DNA of 64,000 bases, from contig JAPYMA010001377.1 in NCBI GenBank assembly GCA_035041965.1, forward strand, positions 1 through 64,000. The letters are read 5' to 3'. Both the position numbers and the translations under genes were made by a program. The notes beneath the pieces are model-generated. The model searched no databases, was not told the DNA's origin, and worked only from the letters and a program-made list of their open reading frames with translations. This DNA is from Anisakis pegreffii. Its lineage: Eukaryota; Nematoda; Chromadorea; Rhabditida; Anisakidae. Shown piece after piece: positions 28,401 through 40,306 of the stretch. How positions within the stretch are numbered: the first letter of the stretch is position 1; each line of letters opens with the position of its first letter.

Positions 28401-28572
28401 ACATAAAATGTATTACTTCGACTGCCATCAGACGTCCTATACCACTTCCAGAACCGGTAATGAGAACCACTTGACCTCTAACAGATTTTCGTGGCATAGT
28501 ACCGATTGGCATTAGTGCTTTAACAGTGCCAACAAGCGTTTCGTAGAGTATGCGCAGAATCAACACAAACAT
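22450..28572 (-). CDS. Short-chain dehydrogenase/reductase, SDR16C (RDH10/HSD17B11-like), 302 aa
   Basis: NAD(P)-dependent oxidoreductase of the classical SDR fold. The resemblance is to the membrane-anchored SDR16C group that acts on retinoids and steroids or other lipid alcohols; the substrate here is unknown. Six exons on the minus strand, all phase-consistent: 28572-28417, 28272-28180, 24033-23842, 23658-23414, 22816-22691, 22546-22450. Residues 1-22 form a hydrophobic N-terminal anchor (probably ER or lipid droplet). The cofactor motif TGSGSGIG is at 39-46, NNAG at 116-119, and the catalytic S169, Y182 and K186 (YSASK) are intact. The length of 302 is normal for the family. The intron between exons 2 and 3 (24034-28179) is by far the largest and holds a CCCH-finger gene on the opposite strand. 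The intron before exon 5 holds a copy of the 260-bp dispersed repeat. The catalytic machinery looks functional. Confidence 0.92.
23113..23390 (+). repeat. 260-bp dispersed repeat, copy 1 (SDR intron)
   Basis: This copy is near-identical in layout to 45065-45332 and partly to 38848-38950. Shared landmarks are GAGCGATCGGCGGAATATTT, GTATTCACGGC and GGCCAGCAACGTTA followed by AACGTTTGATAGCC. No obvious terminal inverted repeats are seen. Confidence 0.85.
25189..27014 (+). CDS. CCCH-type zinc-finger protein, about 202 aa
   Basis: Small protein with two C-x8-C-x5-C-x3-H fingers, the spacing found in RNA-binding CCCH proteins (TTP/POS-1 and makorin types), so an RNA-binding role is inferred. Exons: 25189-25257, 25382-25488, 25851-26046, 26347-26472, 26904-27014. 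Finger 1 (residues about 44-63, from CHYWTKG to CWYSH) is split by an intron between its third Cys and the His. Finger 2 is the last exon (CLYMTCGEC then CFFRH), followed only by a short tail. The linker of roughly 110 residues is Lys/Glu/Asn-rich and likely disordered. The join between exons 3 and 4 is uncertain: the acceptor used here (AGAG before 26347) keeps phase but is weak. A better acceptor at 26338 would need a different donor or an extra exon, and an in-phase 24-nt micro-exon near 26260 is also possible. The gene lies wholly inside an intron of the oppositely transcribed SDR gene. Confidence 0.75.
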
Positions 28573-31500
28573 TGAGAGGTAATTCTCGATGGTCGATTCA
28601 GCTACGGCTGAAAGTAATTAAATGAATGAGGAATGTATTTAGATCATTTTTTCATTACCAAAATTTCTATTGAGATGGGTCATTACTTAAATATGTAGTT
28701 GAAGTTTTCAGGAAATACTCAGATATCTTACTATTAGTTTATTAATAAATAAATTTACCCAGGAACTATTGGTTCTAAAGTGACAAATGATATGATGTGA
28801 TATTATATGTACAAGTTTATCAACTAAGCACCATTCAATGAGTTGTCTATTGCCTGATTCGTATCATCCTTCTGGGTAGAGGTTTATACAAAAATTACTA
28901 CATCATCATTGAAGGCCTAGATGAAATATACTACGCTGTTTATATTGAAAGTAAGTGGGTGATACTACCGCTGGATAACCACTTCAACATTCCGATACCC
29001 AATTATTCTAAGTTAGGAAAGGTCTGTCAATATATTTCATGCCTTAATGACTTATGCACGAAATACTGTCGCTCATTCAATGTTCAACGTAAAGGATCGG
29101 GACGAAAGAATGGGCAAATCATATGAAATAAAGCAGAAGAAAATTCAAATGACCAAAATCTTACGTTCACTCATTTCGTGTGATTTTGTGAGACGGATGT
29201 TAATAAATTAGTTGTCGATTTATTGTGGAGAATAATCCTGAGTTACACTCTTCAAATAATTCAGTGTTGTCCTCGAATAGAAATAATGTTCAAGAAATTA
29301 GCGTCAGAAACGATTCGCTAAATTCACTAGCTTATTCGATAACATTTACTTGATAGCAAATACAACCAATCACTCTCAAGAGATACCCATTTTCAAGCGT
29401 AATTGACTACAAACTCTTTGCATAACAAATCTAACATCCAGATAATTAATCGCTCGTTGCTAAGATTGACATTCGACGTTAAACAAATATAACACAACAA
29501 TTAGTATGATCGCTGTGCATAATGAGAAAATAACTGATGATTATACGCGCAACTCATCTATCAACGATGCTCTCTAGGAAAAGCCCATATGAACGATTTC
29601 CGTGGGGCACAGCATTTCTAGCCAATAAGAATTCTAGAGTTAGCACAGAGAGGCTCATATAATCTACTCCACTATGATTCAAGCAGCTTCTGCCCCGTTG
29701 CTAAACTGAAATCAATGGGTGCAAATCTCAAGTTTTGCCGCCTACTCTAGATATTCTACATTCAATGAAGCGCTGGAGCAAATTATCAGAAACGATAACG
29801 AGAAGGACGATAACTGATAAAAATGGTTTCACGTTTGTTTGAAAGTATTCTGTTTTATGGTGATAAATACGAAATGATCAGCAGCACACAATGAATATTA
29901 CTTCCGTGTGATTATGTGCTACTAGAAACGATAATAATACAAATGCAACCAATGATACGAGGAATGCAAATTCCTGGGTACATGAAACAAAGTCCACAGT
30001 AAAAGTGATGATAGAATAAATGAATGAAGTGTTTGTTCATCGAAGCGAATGGCTCTCGTAATAATACGCTCGTTTTCATCATAAACGATACACAGAACCG
30101 TCCGTCACAAAACAATCAACAAATACGCTGAAAAACATTTTACAGCTTCGTTTCAGCTTCGGAACTGAATGCTGAAATAATACAAGCATAGTAACGGAAA
30201 GTTAGGCAATAACTTTCGCAAACAACCACTAATGGCTTAGGAAACAGCTGTGTGGAATACTTTATATTCACTTAATAACTGTATATACTCTCTTAAAAGT
30301 AAACAGCAAAAGTAAAGTATAGGCATCGAAGAACAAAAATTCCAAAAAATCAATTGCAATCGAACAAAACCTACTACTACTACTACTACTTCGTTTGTTC
30401 ATAACCAACTCATTTAGGCCAAATTTTTGGTACAATTCGACATGAAATAACTTTGTTAGCTGGAAAATGGAACCAACAGATGCATATATCGTCAAACCCA
30501 ACAGCATTCAGCAGATTAGAATCATTGTTTTGAGAGTGTTCTCGAGTAGAACTAGAATATACGATAGAATTGCGAATTGCAAGTATGAGACGTAATGCAG
30601 TCAAATGCTATGTACTCTCCAGTTGCTTTGCATTTCCACTGATAAAGCAATAAAAATTATTTGGTTAGGCCGACAGCAGCATCGCTTTCAACTGCGTTAT
30701 TTACACAAATAAAAAATACGAACATGACGGCGAAACTGAGAGCGAAAAATTCACTAGAAAAGAGCATGGAATTCATGAATGAATAATAGAGGAAGGGACA
30801 GAGAACGTTGGAAAACAGTAGTTCAGCAAAAGATAAAGATAAGTCTAATTGAACAAATGTGATGAAACAAAATTTCCATAAAAATAATTACGAGTTGCAA
30901 ATGCTTCATCGAAAATGATTTACAATCGGCTCATTGTTGGAATGGACGATAGCTTGAAATGACTATTATCTGCATCGTTCATCAAGTGAAACGATGAAAT
31001 TTGAATAACAGTCGAACAGATCAACACGTTATCAATGTCAATAACGATATTGACATTTACTAACGATTCAATAATATCGATCATTTAGATGTTTACGCAC
31101 ACAGTATGTGAACAACAACAATGCTACTGCGCTATCTAATAGTAAATAACTTCGATGATTTCAATTTCAAAAATTCGACTATAATGATAAAGTGTCAACA
31201 ATCACTATTAACATTTCAGAAGTGTTTCAAAGTCCAAAATCTTCTTACGTCGCCGATCACCAATTGACATTCGTTCACGGCCACGCCATGATGAATTACA
31301 AATTTTGACTAGTTGACCTGCGCAATCGCAACCCTAAAATGCCATCTCTCGATGAAACAAATCCTGTATAGTGTCCCAATTAGTTAATCAGCATTTCAAC
31401 TGAACAATCAACTAGATCTTCATCTAGATCGTACGATATCTATTGAGAAGCGTCGAGAATTGTCAAGTTTTCCCGATTTCGGAAAATATCGACTTCGAAT

Positions 31501-33601
31501 TCTCAAATTAGCGATCTCGTGGACACTCGAACCGCTCTAGAAATGACAAGGCAAAGTGGATGATTAGACTACCTTCAGCGCAAGACAGTTCTCGTCTTAC
31601 TGCACTCAACAACGCTTGACGAGAACATAACCAACAATTAAGGAAATGATTCATCAAACAACTTAGTTTACATTCCGCTGAATTTGACTGTTAAGCAGGT
31701 AGTAATAAGAGAATCGAACAGGCAATTTTTTAAATTTCAAGTCATATCCTTGCGAACGTTTGATATTTTTTTTAAGTAAAACATTGCTCCAGCCGTTACG
31801 CAATACATCAAAGTGAACGATACAAACATTCGGTAAGATCCTATTGGTCGTGAATCATGATAATCACGATTATTCGATTATTTTACTTTGGAATATATCG
31901 AAAACATTATTTTTGTTTTTGATATCTCATGTCATTTATTATAGTTTTTGTCTTATCTAATCTGAAACCATTCATCTTTTCTTATCTGTTATCATAAATC
32001 TCTAAGCAATTCGATCGACTGATACTGTTTCGAGTGTACTTCTTTGATTACGTGATTCTTATGGTTGTGAGTGTTTGTACAAGTAAATGCTACGTTTATT
32101 GTGAACGCTCTGCCTGAAGACATCCAACCATATGACATACGATAAATACCCCTTTCATTACACCTATCCATTTGCTGTTTCACCTCCGGACTAGTATTCG
32201 AAACATCTAGAGCATTTTTCAATTCTTGAATCAGTACTATATTCCGGGATCGTCTTCACTGCTGCGATAACTTTATCCACTCAGCTCTTTCCTATCATTG
32301 GGAGTGAATCAGAGGTGAGCTATTGTCGAAACGTCTTAAACATCAACATTGCAATATTTCAATCAGTTGTAATTAGAGGCCAACCAGACAAACACCCGTG
32401 CTGCTATTACTTTAATCCACAAAAACAAGTGAATAGTAAAAATCCGCAGAGGAGTAAGAAGTTGTGCTCGTATCATCACTTCAGTCCACAGAAACAAGTG
32501 AAGAGCGATATGCATTACTAATTCAAGTCTCTCCCATCAGTGAGAATGAATCGTACATGAGTTATTGATGGAACTTCTCAAAACTTCAACACAGCAATAT
32601 ATCAATCAATTGTACCTAGAGGTCAATCAGACGAACACTCCACTGAACTATTAATACACTCATAAGTCAAGCAAACCACCAGGTCATTGCAAATATACCA
32701 AATGAATCATTCGAACCAATATTCATTCCAAAAGGAATCAGATTTCACCAAAGCGACAAGATGAAACCGAGAAATCGAGACTTAGATGGAATTTCGCTAA
32801 CAAAAATTTGCTTTCCTCACAAAGACTTGATCTCACCCAGTCAGTCTTTTATAGTGCCGGTGCCATCATTTCTTCCAAATGAATGAATGAATAAATCGTA
32901 AAGCCTCAAGGGTGATCAATAAATTAATTGATCACTAACAATAGTCACAAGTCTGAATCACTGAAAATACTGAAGGGCTTTTCTTCGCTGGACAATTACC
33001 CTTAAGACATACTCTATATCTGCTCAATTCGTACTGAAGGAGATTTGCTCTGTACTGAAGATTCAATTGAGAAGAGATTCAACTGAAGATTTCTGTCTGA
33101 TGAGACTGCAAATGTTGAGGAGGATAAGCTGCCGAAAAGACTGCTCATCAGTAACCCTTCTAGCATATTCTTGCAGAGTCTTTACACATGCAACTGTGAA
33201 TGTGCATACAAATACGAAACACACATGGAATTATGAGTGATAAACGGATTTACAAGTGGAACAATCAAAAAAGAATCAGTCAACGATAACAACACTAAAA
33301 ACTTTTCTCAAAATCAATATTTCACCACAATTTACTAATTCAGTTGCTGCAGATATATTTTATAGAGCGGCTCGTCGAGTGGGATCACTCAATCGAAATG
33401 CGACCCAATGGTTCTTCAAGGAGTTCCTAATTAGACAGTCAGAACATTGTCTAAAGTGAGCTAAGAACGAATCAATTCATGTACATCTTATAATTTTTTG
33501 GTATTTTATTCAAACACAATGGAAAATGTTACCATAAAACTCTTGTGAACAACCCTTGAGCGATAGTGAAAAATGAAATTCCTCTGAAAAAAATGGCAAA
33601 C
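28573..33601. other. Mostly gene-free DNA upstream of the SDR gene
   Basis: No complete gene is supported. It contains an orphan 95-codon open frame (28842-29127, +), a GAA/ATG-rich AT background, a small tandem duplication (about 32270-32390 and 32522-32645), and an exon-like frame at 33340-33459 (+) after TGCTGCAG. On the minus strand an open stretch at 32222-32000 might belong to the 3' end of the receptor-like gene to the right. Confidence 0.45.
28842..29127 (+). CDS. Orphan 95-codon open frame without a start codon
   Basis: The plus strand is open from after a TGA at 28839 to a TGA ending at 29127. There is no ATG near its beginning, so it could only be an internal or 3' exon. The translation is rich in Tyr and Ile at first, then Cys and basic at the end (for example KGSGRKNGQ). 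A weak acceptor (GGGTAG) precedes 28880, and a GTCTGT donor follows GGAAAG near 29020. It lies about 270 bp upstream of the SDR start, divergently oriented. No family is recognised. It could be a pseudogene or chance. Confidence 0.2.
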
Positions 33602-35468
33602 CTTAATGGTTGATCGTTCTTTTCTGAGCATTTGTAGTCGAATGATCTCATTCGCCATAAAATCCGATGAAATATTCTGTCCGGCTTGTTCGATTCGTTG
33701 ATGATAGTTGGTGGAGAGACGTTGCTCAGCGAATGCTAACATCAATGTTTCATGTCTTCGCTCATTCGCACCATACAAACTGAATAATTGTATTTGCTGA
33801 AATAAAATGTTTTAAGGACGTTTCTTTGCTTGAATCTGAACAATGAATAAGGAGAAAATTTCGGAACAAGTACGAAAAGCAATTGAAATTTCTTCCCACA
33901 TTAAACATTCATATCTTATTTATTTCAATACAGAGAAAGAACACGCACTTTTCAATGTTTCTGTTGAATCAGAATGTCTTTTGCTTGTGCTTAGCTATTC
34001 AGAAGAACGAAATGAATTGAAAAATATAAAATTCTCGCCTAAAAAATGATCGTTTCAACGAAAAAATCTGCATTACTTCTTCACCGTAATGATCAATTGA
34101 ACAAATGTAAGCAATAGAAAATGTTAGGTCCCACCGAGATTTGAACTCGGGTCGCAGGATTCAAAGTCCTGAGTGCTAACCGCTACACCATGGGACCACA
34201 TATATCTATGCGCTCTCCCCTACATTTCAATACGTACCAAATGCATTGCAAAGGTTTCAGCTAGCAATTGATTGCATTTTAACATATTTCTCTCAAAACC
34301 GATTCAATCAACGTAGTGCTGCTATAATACTATACGAGGCGATTCTCTTCTCTCAATCATAATCTCAAATGCAATGCAATAAAGAGATCAAACGAATGGA
34401 ACGTATTTGTTCTGAATGCATTCTATCGCACACTCAATCGAATAGAGCAGAACATTGCAATGCTAACGCACTTCATTTCACAACATCGAATCAACCTCAT
34501 CAACATGAATAATCAATTGCATAAATAGAAACGAACAGACGTTGACATGACCAAACAACGACTAAACGAATAACAAACGTCAAAGTGAAATTTAGTTACT
34601 CCAGTGAACGTTCCAAAACTCTTTGAATCTTCCAATTTCACCAAATTTCAAAAAACTGAATCAATCTTCCGAACTAAACAATTTTTGCAGATGATTGAAC
34701 AAAACTACAAAATTGCAGATGAATTACTGCGACGATTCCACGAAGCAACTACTTCTTGATGAAATTGCTAGCGACCGCCGTCAATCAATCAATTCATTAT
34801 AGTGGACTGCATGATCGCGACTCTTTGATTGATCGAAACTCACTATGGATTAATAATTTGAAATGATACCGTCTGAAGTTCTGAAAGCGTTTTACGTTTC
34901 AGAATCCGTTTCGAGACGCTACATCCCCAATTGCGTGCGTACACATCGATGAAGAACGCCACGATTCCATCGTAGAAAACGACCACAGTGATGACGTTCA
35001 CCACACCGCTCATCCAGAACAAAAATATCGTCTCACGATTAAACTTCAGGCCACGCAAATGACGCTGCTGATATTCTATTCGTGATATTGGCTCCATACA
35101 TGAATGCCTTCATTCAAAAAACATCGCGATATTAGTTGTTTTTGCAACTAACTACCAAATTATGGCATTGAAAAACAACTCTGCAAGATTACTTTCGTGG
35201 AAGATTTCTTAAAATGACTCAACTCAGAAATTCTCTTAGATAGCGAACAATTTCTCAACATATGATGCACCACCATGCTCTGCTTAAATGTTTTAGAGAA
35301 TTTGTTCAATTCCTGTGAAAAATATTTCATTTCATTGAAACTCACTTATAACAACAACAGTGTTGTACGAGTGTTAGTGATTCGGCTTGCTGGCTATCGC
35401 TATAATGATAATATTGACACGCAACTGGACTATTCTCTGAGATGACCAACTCACATCGAACCGAATCG
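33602..35468 (-). CDS. Putative multi-pass membrane (serpentine receptor-like) gene, partial
   Basis: Three consecutive minus-strand exons join in phase: 35468-35346, 35107-34870, 33796-33602. The first is a Cys-containing polar loop, the second carries a hydrophobic transmembrane stretch (GVVNVITVVVFYDGIVAFF), and the third is a charged helix region with LSTNYHQRIEQ. The last resembles in layout, though not convincingly in sequence, the YSLS-x-x-YQ-x-x-EN segment of nematode sra/srab/sre chemoreceptors. A further hydrophobic exon (36500-36329) may belong upstream, but its phase does not fit directly, so an exon is missing. The 3' end was not found (the frame after 33602 closes at 33506). A tRNA-Gln lies in the intron between the last two exons. 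The family call is inference; the exon chain is better supported than the function. Confidence 0.42.
34127..34197 (-). tRNA. tRNA-Gln (anticodon TTG)
   Basis: On the minus strand a 71-72 nt cloverleaf starts GGTCCCATGGTGTAGCGG and ends GGTGGGACC. The anticodon loop CTTTGAA gives TTG (glutamine), and the T arm contains GAGTTCAAATCTC. It has no intron. It falls inside the intron between 33796 and 34870 of the receptor-like gene, on the same strand. Confidence 0.96.
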
Positions 35469-35907
35469 CTGCAAATTCGGTGTTCCAATAGAGAGCTTCG
35501 GATTTTCGCGAAAAAACTTCGAAATTTACAAATTTTGAGATTCTTTCGAGATTTGAAGAAAAAGAGATTGGAACAACTGCAGGCAGAATAATTAGTTTCT
35601 TGTTAATGGTCACTATTTGAAAGCGACATATTTGAGCAATACTATTGAGCAATCTGCGTTCTGCACTTGTCCTACTCCATTATAAAGTGGAACGTGACAT
35701 GCTTAAGACGGTAACAAATCTGTTTTAATTTATCAAGTGTACGAGAATGGAATAACATTTGTGAATGCATTAGTTGAATGATGGAAGAGCCACGAGTTAA
35801 GTGATTAATTAAGACAATCGCATTTAAGGCGATCCAAAGCGCAATACAAACAACTTCTCAAAAAGACGGTATGTATCATAGCAAAAATACTATTCATCAA
35901 AGAATTG

Positions 35908-36103
35908 ATGTCAAAACGGAACACACAAAACAAAAATCCGAAAATTTTGGCTGAACCACTAACCGTGAGTATGGAGGACAACGAAAATCGATACGTTCCG
36001 AGGTGGGTGAGTCAATTTTTCGTTTTGCTACACACATCGTCCCACTATCAGGCTCAGGCTTACATTTCAGGTGAGTGAAATTCTGGAAAAAAACGAAAAA
36101 TGA
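35908..36103 (+). CDS. Putative 43-aa two-exon small protein
   Basis: An ATG at 35908 opens a 33-codon exon ending at TGG (36006). A 64-nt intron follows with a clear GTGAGT donor and TTACATTTCAG acceptor (36007-36070). The second exon, 36071-36103, then adds ten codons (VSEILEKNEK) and a TGA in phase. The product is polar and charged (MSKRNTQNKNPK at the start, NRYVPRW before the junction), with no membrane segment or signal peptide, and matches nothing I recognise. It would lie between two exon-like pieces of the oppositely oriented receptor-like gene. The frame is also open upstream of the ATG, so more 5' sequence or exons may exist. Evidence is the tidy mini-intron and phase only. Confidence 0.35.
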
Positions 36104-36328
36104 AAACTCTATCCGAGTTGTTGTTCTTTGCCTTATTTACAATCTAATTCGATCAGTCAAACAATCCACACGAAATGATCATCAATTGAATAAGGTCGAA
36201 GATAATGTGACCACAGATGTAAAGTAATGAAGTGAGACTCAAACTAATAAGTTCGAGTGAATTCAATGTTTCATTATGAGGAAAATTATGGAAACGAGAA
36301 AAATTACGAAAATTCGCCTAAGAATTAC

Positions 36329-36500
36329 CGCCTTCCATGAAACGTGTCGCTTATCGAACGAAAGCTGTCCAATGCAGAATGCCTGCGCTAATAAAGCCAA
36401 CTGATCGAGCACAACCAACAAAAACAGTAATGAAGAAATCAGTGTCATTTTCATGACACCGTTACTAACACTATATGTGAGATGAAACATGATCAATTGG
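36329..36500 (-). CDS. Hydrophobic exon, possible 5' part of the receptor-like gene
   Basis: A minus-strand exon is bounded by a TTGCAG acceptor (after 36500) and a GTAATT donor (before 36329). It reads about 57 residues containing a strong transmembrane segment (MTLISSLLFLLVVLDQLALL). A short in-phase exon candidate lies upstream at about 36812-36766. It ends in phase 0, whereas the exon at 35468 needs two carried bases, so either an exon lies between them or they are separate genes. On the other strand nothing is supported. Confidence 0.35.
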
Positions 36501-37514
36501 CTGCAATGAAAGCTTTCAATAAGCCCTTATCGCAACTCTACAGCAATCGAAATTATCACGTAGACAATGCAAAAAGTTTGTGATTTTGCAAGTTGAACCG
36601 AGGCGAATGCTAAACGCCCGATAAAAAGGTTCAATTAAGATGTAATTAATATTCGAATTTAGTGATAACACAGAAAGATTCATAATTGCAAGGAACTATT
36701 GTAATTGGTCAAATGAATAATCAGCATTATTGTATTTCTAGCACTCGTTTATACAACAGTAGTCGATATCTACCTATGTCCTCCTATGGGATGTTCGATA
36801 TATGAAGAAAGTATTGTTGCTGTGCAAATTCAGTGGAAATTTTTGAAGAGCCGAAATTCTCTCTGACATTTCTAATTCCAATTCGTTTCCTGACTTCTCA
36901 AAACTAAGCACACGCGATTCACGAGCCAACAGAGGTCCTCATCACCTACTTTTGCTCAAAACTTTGAGCTGACTTGATTGATCTTTGGAGAAATTTTAAC
37001 TTCAGTACCATTTTTAATCACGACAAAACAATTTTAATGTGCGATGGATTTTTTGAATTGTGCGTTTTAAAGAGAAAGCCTATGAAAGAAAATGAATTTC
37101 CAAAAAAATTTGAGGATTGTAAGAAATGAGATATGTAAAATTGATGAAAACATTTCTCAATTGAGCAACGATCATTTTGCATTCGATGAACGCAACAAAC
37201 AAATTTTTTATTTAATTAGCATCTTGTAAGGAAATTGTATATGGATGATACCTGTCATATTGCGATCTAATAAACAATGTTATATATTGTATTGTGAATG
37301 CAAATCTCCAAATAGAGTACACTATATAGTTTAGAGTGACGGTTTCAAATGGACTTTACAATAAAATATCACGAAAATTTCCACAAGTTAACAAGCAAAA
37401 TGATCAGATTTTTTCACTGAAATTGTTTTTGAATTTTCACTTTCACAACGAACGACGATGAATCTTTCGCATTCTATTTACAACTAACAATTGTACACCA
37501 CCTCTAATGAAATT
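36501..37514. other. Spacer with an exon-like stretch open on both strands
   Basis: At about 36740-36862 the plus strand reads an open C-terminal-like frame after a TTTCTAG acceptor (containing PPMGCSIYEESIVAVQIQW). The minus strand has a short frame with matching splice signals. Neither can be assigned. The rest is AT-rich and without a gene. Confidence 0.4.
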
Positions 37515-40306
37515 CTATTTAATTGTTGCTGCGGTTGCACAATCTTCATAATATTTTTGCAATATCTGAAAATGGAATGAAACTTCTTCAAACATTCCAT
37601 TTTAAACTCATCACGAATTTGCAGTAATTTCCGATTAGGCATTCCAAATTCAATATTGAATATTTTCAGAGTATCTACTGATAAAATGTGAACATTCATT
37701 GAAGTGTACAATTGAAATGAACCTCAAAGAATTTGATAACTTCTTTCCGATGTGTCTCTTTTTGTGATGGTATAGCGTTTAACATGGCCTCTGTCTGAAG
37801 CATACAAGTAAATAAACGAAACATTGTTCAAATGGTTTATATATGGTGGCTTAGAAGATGATTGATTTCTATGATAGACTCTCTTATCAATTGTGTCAAT
37901 AGATCATCAAATACGCGAGTGATAAAGAGATGTTATCAATTGCTAAGCGATTGTCATGAAGAAATATGAAGGAAACTATTTCCTGCAAAGATTTTCAGCT
38001 TATCAAAACAACCGCAAAACGCATTCGCTCACGCATTAAGATAGTGAATTATGTTCTCAATAGGAATGGATGGATCGAATAAGATGAATCCGCTCACAAC
38101 GATGATCAAAGCAACATGACAGTGATAGTAATATCAGTTATAGTAAGTAAAATAAGGATCTTAATGAAGATATAATACATATCAGTTAAGTAAGATATAA
38201 GATATAATACCAACAGAAGATATAATCTTTTCAGTAAGAATGACACTGATCATAGTAATAACTAAGAAAATTTATAATAATAACGACAGCGGCGATCTTA
38301 AAAGATAGTCAGTCATAACTCAGATGTAAAGAAATTTAAATAATATGAGAAGGCAATGAAACCTTTTCAAGCTGTCCTTTAAATTGTAACAGTATTTGTT
38401 CATAAAACGTATTTTTCACTTCGATTGATTCGGGTGTTTTGGCTGCCTTCAGTTCATGCTTTGCAAAATCAAGCTCTTGACGCATTTTCTCTAACTCTTC
38501 AATTAATCACTTCATATTACTCAATCTTTTGACTACATATGCTATGTTAACGAACCAGGGTTGATAATATAAACTTAAAGATCTAGCGTGTCGACTTTTT
38601 TCCCAATTACTTAGATTTATGACATGATTCAATGAAGATCTTCTCGTTCTTCTTTTTTTAATTTCATTACAAATCATAGAACTAAACTCATTCCAACTGA
38701 GAATTGTTTATTACTAAAGCTATTATTAGGCATATTTTTTAAACGTGAAATCAATGGAAGAAAATCGAATGGTGAAATGAATGTAGCTGATTTAGAATGG
38801 AATAATGAAATTTACTAGAATGATTATAAGAGATAAATTGAGGCTAAATTGGCGTAAATTGAGGCTAAAACAATGTGCACGGAAACGTGAGCATTGTGGC
38901 CAGCAACGTTACAAACGTTTGATAGCCTGCTTGCCAAACCAGGTAATCCAGGTAATTATAAGAGATAACCTATAGAATGGTAGCAGAAATTATGGAAAAC
39001 ATAACAGGCCAAAAAACGGTTTGTGAAATAATATGAAGTAGATCTGTATGGTTGCCGAACTGGAATGAACTGAACTCAGCGTGATACGCGAAATCAACTG
39101 CTGCACAATAAACACCTATTGTAAATGTGAGCACTGATGAAATCAGTTGAATTTAACTGCACTACGCAATTGAACCGTGCCAGCTTAGCAAACAATCTAC
39201 TGGTCATATAGTGTACTGCAGTCAGTAGTTTTTGACTATGTCAGTAATTTCATAACAATACTAATAATGATAATAACAGTAGTAGGAATGATCTTGTGAT
39301 CGAACGCAATACTACATAGCAATACCAACAATAACAATAATATTATAGTCACATAAATAACAGTGATCGTAACTGAGCAATCAGAAAACAATAATAGTAA
39401 TAGTATTAAATTGTAATCGCAAACCTTTTCTGGCATCACTTAGATCTTCATAATCGACGTTAATGAATGTTCGGATTGAATGTATGCATCGCCTGGCATT
39501 CTTTTGAAATTGTCGATGCAATTCTGCCAGTTTTTGTGATGATACGCATTTGACGTGTACTGGCTGAAAATAATTTTCCGTCTCTTTCGAAAAATTTCCG
39601 TCTGAAGAAATTTCATCTTTGAAAAACCATTTAAATGTTTACAATAAGTGCACTCACTCAACAAGGCGATTTCTTCGCGCATAAGTTTGTTTAGAATGAA
39701 TGAGATTTTTAAGATGGCGGCGGCTCTTTCACTGACCTCTTTTTGTTCCATATGCTGCTCGAAAACGTCCATGACTGAGGAAAGCATCTCCCAAGCATCT
39801 TCGTCCTTCGGTGAGTCAATCTGCATAGCACCCGGTGGATTCGGTACATAACGTGGATCTTGTTGCATCACATTCATCAACTGTATGGCCAAATCTTCGA
39901 GGACCACCTCAAATTTTGAAATTTCTCAGTTGTTTCTGTCCAATCCGTTCGTTCATCTCTTAAGCTTAAGCTCACAAAATTTCGTAGTTAGCTTATCGAA
40001 AACCTAAACATTCCAGGAAATTGCTCGGAAATGCTGAAATCGCTCGGAATTTTTGCCATCTTTTTGTTGTTGCGATGATGAGAATGTCGAGCGATTTTTC
40101 CGCAATTGCTTTTGCATTCAGCGAATGTTGCGATCGGATGGCTGGCTAACCCTGTAATCGTCGACATCCCTGCACGCATCATGAAAACGACCCGTATATT
40201 CGGTTTTCTCCATTACGCCCACCTTCTCGCCCAATTTCATCAGTAATTTCTTGAATTGACTATGCTGTTGAGTCGGTGCTGCTGATGCCAATCCACCTGG
40301 GAGCAT
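37515..40306 (-). CDS. BAR-domain protein (endophilin/amphiphysin-like), core of 258 aa
   Basis: Predicted membrane-curvature protein: a dimeric BAR helical bundle with no SH3 domain in sight. Exons: 40306-40151, 39907-39737, 39563-39425, 38496-38363, 37794-37723, 37565-37515, all in phase. The family pattern is seen in order: an N-terminal amphipathic start (FKKLLMKLGEKVG, residues 18-30), a helix with DACRDVDDYR (43-52), QDPRYVPNP (about 68-76, cf. LQPNP of endophilins), a basic helix ending in RTFINVDYEDL, an ELDFAKHELKAAK heptad helix, and a last helix EVIKFFEILQKYYEDC just before the stop. The donor of exon 2 (GTCAGT) is chosen because only it keeps phase; the same donor hexamer is used in the galectin gene. 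ATG 40306 is the conservative start. It lies 22 nt after an AATTTCAG acceptor that could be a trans-splice site. Upstream exons may add about 59 residues (see the next entry). Intron 3 holds a dispersed-repeat fragment. Confidence 0.82.
38848..38950 (+). repeat. 260-bp dispersed repeat, truncated copy (BAR intron 3)
   Basis: This copy carries only the right part of the family: ATTGAGGCTAAAACAATG through GGCCAGCAACGTTA to GATAGCCTG. Compare 23113-23390 and 45065-45332. Confidence 0.82.

Noticed and set aside
31238..31320. Minus-strand exon-like stretch with an ACGTAAGAAG donor
   Set aside because: It is short, and its phase cannot be linked to any neighbouring exon of the receptor-like gene.
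39440..39907. 155-codon continuous minus-strand frame in the BAR gene
   Set aside because: Only 39737-39907 and, in another frame, 39425-39563 fit the BAR family. The continuous reading crosses the intron and loses the RTFINVDYEDL helix.
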